From: Streptomyces sp. I6
GTDB lineage: Bacteria; Actinomycetota; Actinomycetes; Streptomycetales; Streptomycetaceae
Length of the DNA stretch: 64,000 bases
Assembly (NCBI GenBank): GCA_003725745.1
Contig: RHDP01000001.1
Location: 5,249,501 to 5,313,500, forward strand
Reading direction: 5' to 3'
A program made the position numbers and the translations under genes. Shown one piece after another: positions 21,300 through 31,966 of this stretch. Positions within the stretch are counted from its first letter, which is position 1. Each line of letters opens with the position of its first letter. The notes beneath the pieces were generated by a model, which saw only the letters and a list, made by a program, of their open reading frames with translations, searched no databases and had not been told where the DNA came from.

Positions 21300-22058
21300 A
21301 TGCCCTACGACCCGTCGGCCTTCCCGCCCTTCGCTGTCACCGTCGACCTGGTCGTGCTCACCGTGCGGCGCGACGCGCTGTGCGCCCTGGTGGTACGGCG
21401 CGGTGAGCAGCCGTACCAGGGCCGGTGGGCGCTGCCCGGAGGATTCGTCAGGGCGGACGAGGACCTCACGGCCGCGGCGGCGCGTGAACTCGTCGAGGAG
21501 ACGGGGCTCTGCGTGCACGACCCCCACTCCCCCGCGCCGGGCAACGGCGCCCACCTCGAACAGCTCGCGACCTACGGCGACCCGAAGCGGGACCCGCGCA
21601 TGCGCGTGGTGAGCGTGGCGCACCTGGTACTCGCCCCGGACCTCCCGGCGCCGCGCGCCGGTGGTGACGCGAACCAGGCCCGCTGGGCGCCCGTCGGGCT
21701 GCTGCTGAGCCAGGAGGGGGGTGCGCGTGACGAGGACCAGTCCGGGCAGCTCGCCTTCGACCACACGCAGATCCTGGCCGACGGTGTGGAGCGGGCCCGC
21801 TCCAAGATCGAGTACTCCTCGCTGGCCACGGCCTTCTGCCCGCCGGAGTTCACCGTGGGCGAGCTGCGGCGGGTGTACGAGGCGGTGTGGGGAGTCGCCC
21901 TGGATCCGCGCAACTTCCATCGCAAGGTGACCGGGACCCCTGGTTTCCTGGTGCCCACGGGCGGTACCACGACCCGCCAGGGCGGGCGCCCGGCCCAGCT
22001 CTTCAGGGCCGGTGGCGCGACCCTGCTCAATCCGCCGATGCTGCGCCCGGAGGTCTGA
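21300..22058 (+). CDS. Nudix hydrolase / NrtR-type winged-helix regulator
   Basis: The 252-residue protein has an N-terminal Nudix domain with an intact box (G-x5-E-x7-RE-x2-EE-x-G, 'GGFVRADEDLTAAAAREL' followed by 'VEETGL') and a C-terminal winged helix: 'SLATAFCPPEFTVGELRRVY' and 'NFHRKVTGTPGFLVP'. This is the layout of NrtR, which senses ADP-ribose-type metabolites and controls NAD salvage genes. The intact box suggests possible hydrolase activity, unlike many pure regulators. Target genes are not evident nearby. ATG 21300 gives the family start 'MPYDPSAFPPFAVTVD'; an ATG at 21289 is out of frame. Confidence 0.82.
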   Translation: MPYDPSAFPPFAVTVDLVVLTVRRDALCALVVRRGEQPYQGRWALPGGFVRADEDLTAAAARELVEETGLCVHDPHSPAPGNGAHLEQLATYGDPKRDPRMRVVSVAHLVLAPDLPAPRAGGDANQARWAPVGLLLSQEGGARDEDQSGQLAFDHTQILADGVERARSKIEYSSLATAFCPPEFTVGELRRVYEAVWGVALDPRNFHRKVTGTPGFLVPTGGTTTRQGGRPAQLFRAGGATLLNPPMLRPEV

Positions 22059-22218
22059 CGCCCGCGGTATCGGAGCTGCGGAGGCCGTGACGGCGCCTGA
22101 CACCCGGTACCCCGGAGCTGCATAGAAAGTCCGAAATGTCGCGTTATCGTGCTGCGGTATCCACACCTGCCGCGTACCCGCACTGCCGCCGAGCGGTCTC
22201 ACCTCCGCAAGGGAAGCG

Positions 22219-24445
22219 ATGCTCCAGGCCATCGGACTCACCAGCACCACCCGCCGGTACCTCACGCGTGCCGTTGACGATCTGACCTTCGAGGCGAGGC
22301 CCGGCGACGTCACCGCCCTTCTCGGGGCCAGGGGTTCGGGCAAGAGCACGGCCCTGCGCCTGATGCTCGGGCTCGAGGCCGGCCGCGGCGTCGCGTACTT
22401 CCGCGGACGCCCCCTGCACGCCATGGCGAGCCCCGCCCGGGAGGTGGGTGTGCTGCTGGGCGACGTTCCGGGGCATCCCGCCCGCACCGCACGGGGGCAG
22501 CTCCGCATGCTCTGCGCGGCCGCCGGAGTGCCGGTGTCGCGCGCGGACGACATGCTCGACCTCGTGGGCATCGCCGCCCTGCGGGACGCGCGACTCGGCT
22601 CCCTCTCGCTCGGCATGGACCGCAGACTGGGACTGGCCTCCGCGCTGTTGGGCGACCCGCACACGCTGCTGCTCGACGCCCCGTCCCGGGGACTCTCGCC
22701 GCGCGAGCACAGCTGGCTGTTCGGTCTGCTGCGCGCTCATGCCGCGCACGGCGGGACCGTCCTCTACACGACCGCGGACCCCAAGGAGGCCGCCGGGACC
22801 GCGGATCGCGTGGTCACGATCGACAACGGCCGGCTCGTCGCCGACCAGGACGCCGCCGACTTCGCCCGCACCCGGCTCCGGCCGCGCGTCGCGGTCAGGA
22901 CGCCGCACGCCGGAAGGCTCGCCGCGGCACTGAGCCGTGAGTCGGGGGCCGGGCGCCGCTCCGTCGAAGTCGTCACCGAGGGCGGGAACCGGCTCTCCGT
23001 GTACGGCAGCAGCTGTGCGGAGATCGGTGACGCCGCCTTTCGGCACGGCGTTCCCGTCCACCGACTCGCCGAGGAGATCGGTGACGCCGGCCCCCGCCCG
23101 CCGTCCGTACCCGGGGCCATGGGCGAGGCCGCGGACGGCACCGCCCTCGCGGGGCCGGCCGGACCCGGTCCCGCACCCGCTCCGGGCGGTTGTGCCGGCC
23201 GCCGGGTCACCGCGCGGGATGCCGCCCGGCCGGCGTCCCTGGACGGCGGTTCCCCGTATGCGCCCGCGGCCGGCTCGGAGCCCCATCCCGCGAGGCCGCA
23301 GGGCCCCGGTCACCACCCCGCCGCTCCTCGCCGGGCGGCGCCCCGTCCGCCTGCCGTGCACCGCCCGGACGCCGGCCCGGATCCGGCCGCCCCGCCGCCC
23401 CGCCCCGAACTCCGCGATCCCGGCCGGGATCCCGGCCGGGATCCCGACGGCGCCCATGCCCTCCTCGTCGGGGTCTCCGGCCCCGGCGCCGCCCATCGCG
23501 AGGCCCGAGCCCCCGCAGTGCCCGGCCCGGACGTCTCCGACGGCGCCCGCCCCGACGGCGCGCCGCGCACCGAACCCTTCCGGAGCGGTCGGGGAGTCTT
23601 GCGCGGCGGCCGGGCTGCCGCCGGCGCGCAGCCCTCCCTCCGTCCCCGCCGGGGGCACCCCGCGCCGGGCGGCCTCCGTCGCAGCCGCTCCAGCCGCTGC
23701 GGTACGAACTGCGCCGCATCCTCGGGGTCCGCACGACGTATCTGGTCGTCGCGGCCGTTCTCGTCTCCTCGGCCGCGCTCTCCGCCCTGCTCGCGTACAC
23801 GGGTCGCACCCCGCTGCCGGGCCTCCTCGCGGCCTGGCCCGATGCGTTGCCGCTGCCTCCGGCGGCCCTGGGGGCCGGTGTGCTCGGAGCCCTCTCGTTC
23901 GGGAGGAGTTCCGCTATCCCGCGCTGGCGGCCGCCCGCGGAACCGTCCCCCGGCGGCTCGGCCTGCTCCTCGCCAAGCTGGCGGTGACGGCCGCGGCCGC
24001 CCTCGCGATCGGCGGCGCCGTCCTCGTGCTCGACGCCCAGGTGCTGTGGCTCCTCTACGGGTCCGACCCCGTTCCAGTTCTGCGGAACTGGCCGGCTCTC
24101 TGCCTGAGTTGGGCCGGACTCCTGGTCGGCAGCGCCTGGTCGGGCCTGCTCGCCGCGGGCACCTTCCGCCGCACGGTCGCGGGTGTGGTCGCGGTGCCGG
24201 CCGTACCCGTGGTGGTCGTCCCCTCCTGCAGAAGGCGCTCGCCGGTCCGTCCGGACGCTCGCTCGGGGATTCCCGGACCGTCTGGGGAGCTGACCTGGCT
24301 GGGCTGGCCGCACGAGGTGGACCGCTGGTTGCTCGCGGCGCTGCGAGCGCTCGCGCAACCCGTGGGAACGGCAATGGCGTTGTCGTTCTCTATTCTGCTC
24401 TGCTCGTACCTGCTCATCGGACTTCGCGGCAAAGCTCGTTGGTGA
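22219..24445 (+). CDS. ABC transporter: ATPase fused to membrane domain, at least two frameshifts
   Basis: From ATG 22219 (AAGGGAA upstream) an ABC ATPase runs to about residue 300. Walker A is normal ('GARGSGKST') but the signature is degenerate ('LGSLSLGM') and Walker B ends 'LLLDAPSRGL', with Ala where the catalytic Glu belongs. A Pro/Ala-rich linker follows, then a membrane region in other frames: 'LRYELRRILGVRTTYLVV' from about 23695 and, after one missing G at 23901-23903, 'EEFRYPALAAARGTVPRRL' to the stop at 24443-24445. Another indel must lie in the linker (about 23100-23650). Repaired, it is one protein of about 740 residues with four to six transmembrane segments. The substrate is unknown. 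It ends 160 bp before whiH. Confidence 0.7.
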
Positions 24446-24485
24446 CCGAATGCGATCACGGTGCGATGAGCTGCCCGTAACTCCC

Positions 24486-24512
24486 CGAAGAATGACCGTT
24501 TCTTCCCGATAA
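24486..24512 (+). promoter_or_regulatory. Likely sigma-WhiG promoter of whiH
   Basis: CCCGATAA at 24505-24512 differs by one base from the WhiG -10 element GCCGATAA. Fifteen bases upstream is CGAA (24486-24489), a poor match to TAAA. whiH is a known WhiG target, and the site lies about 90 bp before the whiH start. Confidence 0.6.
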
Positions 24513-24604
24513 GGCGTCAATTGCAAGGCGGGCGCCGATCACCCTTTCGTGTGCTTTTCACCAAAGACCTCAAGGGCGGCTGAAGGCACGCCGACAAAAG
24601 ATGC

Positions 24605-25492
24605 GTGAGTACCCTTGCGCACACCATGATGACCGCCGCCCGCCCCGTCGAGCCCGGCCTCGCCGGCCCGGGCGATCTCGACCGATACCCCTACCCGGAG
24701 GTGCCCGGCGTCGACCGGGTCGGCCCCCCGGCCTGGGACACCGCGGAAAGCGAGTTGGGCCGGGCCGGCCGCCGTGCCGCGGGCAGCCGGGGCCGCGGGC
24801 TCCACGGTCAACTCGTCCAGCAGTTGGGCCAGATGATCGTCTCCGGGGACCTCGGGGCCGACCGCCCGCTCGTGCCGGAGGAGATCGGCCAGCGCTTCGA
24901 GGTGTCCCGCACCGTGGTCCGCGAGTCGTTGCGGGTCCTCGAGGCCAAGGGCCTTGTCAGTGCCCGCCCGAACGTGGGCACCAGGGTCCGTCCGGTCAGT
25001 GACTGGAACCTGCTCGACCCCGACATCATCGAGTGGCGCGCCTTCGGCCCCCAGCGCGACGACCAGCGCCGCGAGCTGACCGAGCTCCGCTGGACGATCG
25101 AGCCGCTCGCCGCCCGGCTGGCGGCGGGGCACGGCCGTGAGGACGTCCAGCAGCGTCTCGCCGACATGGTGGAGATCATGAGCCACTCGCTCACGCAGGG
25201 CGACGGGATCACCTTCGGCCGCGCCGACGCCGAGTTCCACTCGCTCCTGATCCAGGTCGCGGGCAACCGCATGCTGGAGCACCTGTCGGGCATCGTGGCC
25301 GCCGCCCTTCAGGTGTCCGGGGGGCCTGCCGCGGGCTGCGACCGCCCCTCCGAGGCCTCCCTGGCGCACCACGCCCGCATCGTGGACGCCCTCGCGGCCG
25401 GTGACGCGAACGGCGCCGAGTCCGCCATGCGGCAACTTCTCACCGCCCACCCCGAGGTGGAGCGAGTGGTTCCGGCTCCCCGCGAGCACTGA
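24605..25492 (+). CDS. whiH: WhiH, GntR/FadR-family sporulation regulator
   Basis: WhiH is needed for septation of aerial hyphae into spores. The 295-residue protein has a Streptomyces-specific N-terminal extension (about 65 residues), a GntR winged helix ('EEIGQRFEVSRTVVRESL', 'VLEAKGLVSARPNVGTRV') and an FCD ligand domain ('FHSLLIQVAGNRMLEHLSG'). The GTG at 24605 gives the start 'VSTLAHTMMTAARP'. ATG codons at 24626 and 24629 are alternatives. A WhiG-type promoter lies upstream, and hrdB follows on the same strand 345 bp later, the order I recall from S. coelicolor. Confidence 0.93.
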   Translation: MSTLAHTMMTAARPVEPGLAGPGDLDRYPYPEVPGVDRVGPPAWDTAESELGRAGRRAAGSRGRGLHGQLVQQLGQMIVSGDLGADRPLVPEEIGQRFEVSRTVVRESLRVLEAKGLVSARPNVGTRVRPVSDWNLLDPDIIEWRAFGPQRDDQRRELTELRWTIEPLAARLAAGHGREDVQQRLADMVEIMSHSLTQGDGITFGRADAEFHSLLIQVAGNRMLEHLSGIVAAALQVSGGPAAGCDRPSEASLAHHARIVDALAAGDANGAESAMRQLLTAHPEVERVVPAPREH

Positions 25493-25837
25493 CCCGCGGC
25501 TGCGGCCGAGGTGTTCGAGGCGCACCCTCGTGTGTCGCCGGACCGTGGGGTCCGGCGACACGATCGTGGGCCCGGATGCCGAACGGCCACCCCGTTTGGC
25601 CGTTTGGTCGCAAATGGGGTGTGACTCGGGCCACGCGTAATGGGCGTAACACTCCTCGAGGCAGCGCGATGACCTAAGAGGTGACAGCCGAGGAGGGAAT
25701 ACGGGCGCCGATCGCGGCGCTGTTCACTCTCCGAGGTCCAGCCCGCGCCGTCGGTACATCCCCAGCCGGCGGTCGTCGGCTCCGGCCCGATCACGGGCGG
25801 GGCCGGAAGCCGTTTCCATCGTTCCGAGAGGTTGTTC
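25493..25837 (+). promoter_or_regulatory. hrdB upstream control region
   Basis: No gene is seen in these 345 bp. A less GC-rich stretch, about 25595-25655 (GTGTGAC, GTAATGG, GTAACACT), is the likely vegetative promoter zone. GGGAAT (25695-25700) followed by GTT (25722-25724) resembles a sigma-R promoter, a known input to hrdB in S. coelicolor. The 21-bp spacer is longer than the usual 18-19, so this is uncertain. Confidence 0.4.
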
Positions 25838-27375
<1,538 letters not shown>

Positions 27376-27397
<22 letters not shown>

Positions 27398-27441
27398 CCT
27401 GCGCGACCACCTGGACCAGCCTGCGCGACTACCTGGACCAG
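27376..27441 (+). repeat. Triple 22-bp tandem repeat across the hrdB stop codon
   Basis: Three adjacent 22-bp units (27376-27397, 27398-27419, 27420-27441) differ at one or two positions. Each begins CCTGCGCGAC and ends CTGGAC(T/C)AG. Unit 1 encodes the end of HrdB with its TAG stop. In units 2 and 3 the TAG has become CAG. The unit is not a multiple of three, and units 2 and 3 lie beyond the stop codon. Confidence 0.9.
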
Positions 27442-27458
27442 GCGGTGTCGCGAGAGTA

Positions 27459-27479
27459 GCCCCGCCCGCGGGGCGGGGC
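27459..27479 (+). terminator. hrdB terminator
   Basis: An 8-bp all-G/C stem, GCCCCGCC with GGCGGGGC (27459-27466, 27472-27479) and a 5-nt loop, lies 60 bp after the hrdB stop. Confidence 0.65.
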
Positions 27480-27942
27480 CGGCCGTGTCCGGTGCGTGCG
27501 ACCGCAGGGCGGAAGGTCATCCTCGTACCGGACGTACTCGGATGCATCCGGCAACGCGGCGCGGGGCCGCCTCCCGTGCTCCCGTGCTCCCGTGCCCGAA
27601 GGGCAGCGGGGAGTGCGTGCCGGCCCGTCGTGGGCCGGGTGGGACTCCCGCAACCCGCCCTGGCCGAGCGCGGCCGAAGGGCCGAAGCCCCGGTCGACCG
27701 GCAGCGGGCTCGGCACACCCCCGGAACGACGGGGCGCCGGGCCCGCTGCCCGTCCGTGTCCCGAACGCCCGGTGAGCCCGCCTCCGGGTCCGTGCCCCCT
27801 TCGCCGCCCCGGCCGTTGCCCGCGCCGGGCCCCTCGGGCCGATACGCCGGAGGGCGCCGACGCACCGCTCTCGCGGGGTGCAAACCGTGCCGGGCTGTCT
27901 GACGCTGAGTGTACGGAGAGCACCGGAGAGTCAGGAGAGCGC
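27480..27942. other. Intergenic region, no gene seen
   Basis: These 463 bp between the hrdB terminator and the protease hold no convincing coding sequence. The frame upstream of the protease ATG is Arg/Pro-rich and precedes an obvious signal peptide. 'CTCCCGTG' is repeated in tandem near 27571-27595. Confidence 0.45.
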
Positions 27943-28776
27943 ATGCGACGTCCCATCATCCGGCCCCTGCCGGTGGCCTTGGCCCTGGCCTCCGCGGCGG
28001 CTCTGACACCCCTGGCCGCCCAGGCTCCGGCGGCGGCCGACAGCGTGATCATCGGAGGCGCGGCGGTGCGCTCCTCGGAGATTCCCTGGGTCGTCGCCCT
28101 GTCCAGCCGTGACCGGTTCGGGGGTACCAGGGCCGGTCAGTTCTGCGGTGGCGTGGTGGTGGCCCCCACCCAGGTGCTCACCGCGGCCCACTGCCTCAGC
28201 CGCGAGGTGCTGGGGACGACGGTGGGCGAGGTGCGGGACCTCCGGGTGATCGCGGGGCGTGAGGACCTTCGCGGATCCGGCGGTCAGGAGATCCCGGTGC
28301 GGAAGGTCCAGCTCGCGCCCGGGTACGACCCCGCGACCAGCTCCGCGGATCTGGCCGTGCTCACGCTGGGAACCGCGCTGCCCGCGCGCGACGCCATCGC
28401 GACGGCCCGCCGGGGCGACGAGGCCTACCGGCCGGGCACCCCGGCGACGGTCTACGGCTGGGGCGACACCACGGGGATCGGGACCTACTCCAGTACGCTG
28501 CACGGCGCCCGGGTGCAGGTCCAGCCGGACTCGGTGTGCGCGCGGGCGTATCCCGGAAAAGTGATGGGGGGCCGCTACATGCCGGCGACCATGATGTGCG
28601 CCGGTGACGCCAGGGGCGGTCATGACGCCTGCCAGGGCGACAGCGGCGGCCCGCTGGTGGCGCGGGGCCGGCTGATCGGGATCGTCTCCTGGGGCAGCGG
28701 CTGCGGTCGGGCGGACGCTCCGGGCGTCTACACCCGGGTCGGTGAGGTGCTGCCCACGGTGGCCGGCCGGCACTGA
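27943..28776 (+). CDS. Secreted trypsin-like serine protease (S1A)
   Basis: The 277-residue preprotein has a signal peptide (Arg-Arg-Pro start, hydrophobic 'ALALASAAALTPLAAQ', cleavage probably near 'APAAA'). A chymotrypsin-fold domain begins 'SVIIGGAAVRSSEIPWVV'. The triad is His in 'LTAAHC', Asp in 'SSADLAVLTLG' and Ser in 'CQGDSGGPLV'. The Asp six residues before the catalytic Ser ('HDACQGDSGG') suggests trypsin-like Arg/Lys specificity. Cysteine pairs fit the usual disulfides. ATG 27943 has AGGAGAG seven bases upstream. It acts outside the cell. It is transcribed alone, and a strong hairpin follows. Confidence 0.92.
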   Translation: MRRPIIRPLPVALALASAAALTPLAAQAPAAADSVIIGGAAVRSSEIPWVVALSSRDRFGGTRAGQFCGGVVVAPTQVLTAAHCLSREVLGTTVGEVRDLRVIAGREDLRGSGGQEIPVRKVQLAPGYDPATSSADLAVLTLGTALPARDAIATARRGDEAYRPGTPATVYGWGDTTGIGTYSSTLHGARVQVQPDSVCARAYPGKVMGGRYMPATMMCAGDARGGHDACQGDSGGPLVARGRLIGIVSWGSGCGRADAPGVYTRVGEVLPTVAGRH

Positions 28777-28911
28777 GCCCCGCGTCGGTCGGCGGCGCCC
28801 GGGGCCGCCGGACGTGGACTGCCGGGGAACACAACCCCGTTGAGCGGGATCGGGGTCTGCCGGGTGTCACCGTGCGTGCGCGTCGCGCCACCGAGTGGTG
28901 GGGGGATGAGA

Positions 28912-28948
28912 ACGGGCGGCCGCCCCCGCGGGAGGGGCGGCCGCCCGT
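28912..28948. terminator. Bidirectional terminator after the protease
   Basis: A perfect 15-bp stem (28912-28926 with 28934-28948) with a 7-nt loop lies between the convergent protease and DUF7455 genes. Confidence 0.8.
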
Positions 28949-28992
28949 CGGCCGGTCCTGGACCGGCCCCTGGCTCGTCGTGGGATGAGAGA

Positions 28993-29223
28993 TCAGCGCT
29001 CGTCGTCTCCGGCGCTGGCCGGTACGGCCGTCAGGCGGTCCGTCTCATCCTGTATCTCAGCGGCGATCTTCTTGAGTTCCGGCTCGAACTTGCGCCCGTG
29101 GTGGGCACAGAAGAGCAGCTCACCGCCGCTTGTCAGGACGACGCGCAGGTACGCCTGGGCGCCGCAGCGGTCGCAGCGGTCAGCGGCCGTCAGCGGGCTC
29201 GCGGGGGTCAGAACAGTAGTCAC
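28993..29223 (-). CDS. Small DUF7455 protein with putative zinc ribbon
   Basis: The 76-residue protein is soluble, with 'DRCDRCGAQAYLRV' and 'LLFCAHHGRKFEPEL'. The Cys-x2-Cys pair plus Cys-x-His-His forms a plausible single zinc site. The C-terminal half is a charged helix. GTG 29223 has AGAGG six to eight bases upstream. Small proteins of this type are widespread in actinobacteria and have no known role. It lies alone between the protease and parE. Confidence 0.8.
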   Translation of the reverse strand: MTTVLTPASPLTAADRCDRCGAQAYLRVVLTSGGELLFCAHHGRKFEPELKKIAAEIQDETDRLTAVPASAGDDER

Positions 29224-29658
29224 GTCGCCTCTTCTCTAGCTCGACGAGCTGTCGTACCAGGGTCAACATCCAACCAGGCCGAAAACGTTCCCGCTCGTGC
29301 CTTTCCCCTGAAACTTCTTCGTCAAGGTGGCTGTCTGCTGCCGGTTGGCGGCGAATGTGCCGTATTGCTTGGCTTTACGGTTTCGCTTGGCTTCTCTGGG
29401 CCTTGGTCCTCCCGGCTGGGTTGCCGGTTGTTCATGAGGACGTGCCCGGAGCCTAAATGGTTCATGCCTGGAAGGGAACGTGATGTGCACGTCACTCCAT
29501 CGAGGTATCGAACGTGTATGCGACTCTGGACTAGCATGTTGAATCATGAGGGTGGCGTGACATCGGCTCTACCAGGCCTCGGTACCCTCTGACGGTCGAC
29601 CGACGCCGGCCGTCTCCCCCACACGGCCACCATCCGAATTCAGCGAGGAGCGAACCGC
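29224..29658 (+). promoter_or_regulatory. AT-richer leader region of parE with a 16-bp palindrome
   Basis: These 435 bp are clearly less GC-rich than their surroundings, especially about 29250-29560. A near-perfect palindrome GTGATGTGCACGTCAC (29480-29495, arms match at 7 of 8) lies about 165 bp before parE, and a possible -10, TAGCAT, is at 29532-29537. A half SOS-like motif TCGAACGTGTATGCGA is at 29508-29523. An open frame on the minus strand (29263-29547) lacks third-position GC bias and is not called. Confidence 0.45.
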
Positions 29659-31776
29659 GTGACCGCCGAAACGTCCGTGCCGTCGAGTGCGCTGCTGACC
29701 GCAGACCGTGACGGTTCCAACTACACCGCGCGGCACCTGCTCGTCCTCGAGGGGCTCGAGGCCGTTCGCAAGCGGCCGGGCATGTACATCGGCTCGACGG
29801 ACAGCCGGGGCCTGATGCACTGCCTGTGGGAGATCATCGACAACTCGGTGGACGAGGCCCTCGGCGGCCACTGCGACCACATCGAGGTCATCCTCCACGA
29901 CGACGGCTCCGTCGAGGTCCGCGACAACGGCCGCGGCATCCCCGTCGACGTGGAGCCCAAGACCGGGCTGTCCGGCGTCGAGGTCGTCATGACCAAGCTG
30001 CACGCCGGCGGGAAGTTCGGCGGCGGCTCGTACGCGGCCTCCGGCGGTCTGCACGGTGTGGGCGCCTCCGTCGTCAACGCGCTCTCCGCCCGTCTCGACG
30101 TCGAGGTCGACCGAGGCAGCGCGACCCACTCGATCAGCTTCCGCCGGGGTGTTCCCGGCATCTTCACCGAGTCCGGCCCGGACGCGCCGTTCGATCCGGC
30201 GAGCGGCCTGATCAAGGGCAGGCGAGTGCCCAGGACCCGCACCGGCACCCGGGTCCGCTACTGGGCGGACCGCCAGATCTTCCTCAAGGACGCCCGGCTG
30301 CAGCTGGAGACGCTCCACCAGCGCGCTCGCCAGACGGCGTTCCTCGTGCCCGGCCTCACCATCGTGGTCCGCGACGAGCGCGACCTCGAGGGCGAGGGCA
30401 AGTCACAGGAGATCTTCCGTTTCGACGGCGGCATCAGCGAGTTCTGCGAGTTCCTCGCCCAGGACAAGGCGGTCTGCGACGTCCTGCGGCTGAGCGGCCA
30501 CGGCACGTTCAAGGAGACCGTCCCCGTCCTCGACGACCGCGGCCACATGACGCCCACCGAGGTCACCCGGGAACTGGGCGTCGACATCGCGCTGCGCTGG
30601 GGCACCGGTTACGACACGACGGTCAGGTCGTTCGTGAACATCATCGCCACCCCCAAGGGCGGCACCCACGTCACCGGCTTCGAGCGCTCAGTCACCAAGA
30701 CGATCAACGAGGTGCTCCGCTCCGCCAAGCTGCTGCGTGTCGCCGAGGACGACATCGTCAAGGACGACGCCCTCGAGGGGCTGACCGCCGTGGTGACCGT
30801 ACGGCTCGCCGAGCCCCAGTTCGAGGGGCAGACCAAGGAGGTCCTCGGCACCTCCGCGGCCAACCGCATCGTCGCCAACGTGGTCGCCAAGGAGCTCAAG
30901 GCGTTCCTGACCTCGACCAAGCGCGACGCCAAGGCGCAGGCACGGGCCGTCCTGGAGAAGGCCGTCGCCGCCGCGCGCACACGGATCGCCGCCCGCCAGC
31001 ACAAGGAGGCGCAGCGGCGGAAGACGGCCCTGGAGTCGTCCTCGCTGCCCGCCAAGCTCGCGGACTGCCGCAGCGACGACGTCGAGCGCAGCGAACTCTT
31101 CATCGTCGAGGGCGACTCCGCGCTCGGTACGGCCAAGCTCGCCCGCAACTCGGAGTTCCAGGCACTGCTGCCGATCCGCGGCAAGATCCTCAACGTGCAG
31201 AAGTCGTCGGTCTCCGACATGCTCAAGAACGCCGAGTGCGGCTCGATCATCCAGGTCATAGGAGCGGGCTCCGGACGGACCTTCGACATCGACGCCGCCC
31301 GCTACGGCAAGATCGTCCTGCTCGTGGACGCCGATGTCGACGGGGCGCACATCCGCTGCCTGCTGCTCACGCTCTTCCAGCGCTACATGCGGCCGATGGT
31401 CGAGGCGGGCCGGGTCTTCGCCGCGGTCCCGCCGCTGCACCGGATCGAGCTGATCCAGCCCAGGAAGGGCCAGGACAAGTACGTCTACACGTACTCGGAC
31501 AACGAACTCCGCTCCACGCTGCTGGAGTTCCAGCGCAAGGGAATCCGCTTCAAGGACTCCATCCAGCGCTACAAGGGCCTCGGCGAGATGGACGCCGACC
31601 AGCTCGCGGAGACCACGATGGACCCGCGCCACCGCACGCTGCGCCGGATCAACATCGGGGATCTGGAGGCGGCGGAGCAGATCTTCGACCTGCTGATGGG
31701 GAACGAGGTCGCACCGCGCAAGGAGTTCATCACCAGCTCCGCGGCGACCCTGGACCGCTCGCGCATCGACGCCTGA
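29659..31776 (+). CDS. parE: DNA topoisomerase IV subunit B
   Basis: ParE is the ATPase subunit of topoisomerase IV, which decatenates daughter chromosomes. The 705-residue protein has the GHKL ATPase ('EIIDNSVDEALGG', 'VRDNGRGIPVDV', 'GGLHGVGASVVNALS'), the transducer domain ('GTHVTGFERSVTK') and the TOPRIM domain ('LFIVEGDSALGTAK', 'VLLVDADVDGAHI'). 'RYKGLGEMDADQLAETTMDP' lies near the C-terminus. GTG 29659 has GAGGAG nine bases upstream. Streptomyces have separate gyrA/gyrB elsewhere, and this copy goes with the parC at 37.8-40.2 kb rather than in one operon. Confidence 0.94.
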   Translation: MTAETSVPSSALLTADRDGSNYTARHLLVLEGLEAVRKRPGMYIGSTDSRGLMHCLWEIIDNSVDEALGGHCDHIEVILHDDGSVEVRDNGRGIPVDVEPKTGLSGVEVVMTKLHAGGKFGGGSYAASGGLHGVGASVVNALSARLDVEVDRGSATHSISFRRGVPGIFTESGPDAPFDPASGLIKGRRVPRTRTGTRVRYWADRQIFLKDARLQLETLHQRARQTAFLVPGLTIVVRDERDLEGEGKSQEIFRFDGGISEFCEFLAQDKAVCDVLRLSGHGTFKETVPVLDDRGHMTPTEVTRELGVDIALRWGTGYDTTVRSFVNIIATPKGGTHVTGFERSVTKTINEVLRSAKLLRVAEDDIVKDDALEGLTAVVTVRLAEPQFEGQTKEVLGTSAANRIVANVVAKELKAFLTSTKRDAKAQARAVLEKAVAAARTRIAARQHKEAQRRKTALESSSLPAKLADCRSDDVERSELFIVEGDSALGTAKLARNSEFQALLPIRGKILNVQKSSVSDMLKNAECGSIIQVIGAGSGRTFDIDAARYGKIVLLVDADVDGAHIRCLLLTLFQRYMRPMVEAGRVFAAVPPLHRIELIQPRKGQDKYVYTYSDNELRSTLLEFQRKGIRFKDSIQRYKGLGEMDADQLAETTMDPRHRTLRRINIGDLEAAEQIFDLLMGNEVAPRKEFITSSAATLDRSRIDA

Positions 31777-31966
31777 CGCGAGCACGGACCCGGGCCTCCC
31801 CGGCCCCGGACGGCCCAGGACGGGCAGGTCCTCCGTGACCGCGGGCGGAGTGTGAGTCTCCGTCACCTGATGGAGTGAAGAGCTTGAGAGAGGAGTCCGG
31901 GATCCCCCCGTTCTGTCCATCCTTGGGCACGCGGCCGTAACGGTTCGCTGACAAGGAGAACTGAGC

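Noticed and set aside
25695-25724. Sigma-R promoter for hrdB
   Set aside because: GGGAAT and GTT are present but 21 bp apart, more than the usual 18-19, so not annotated as a firm promoter.
29263-29547. 94-codon basic open frame on the minus strand before parE
   Set aside because: Third-position GC is near 50 percent, unlike every real gene here, and no ribosome site or family is seen.
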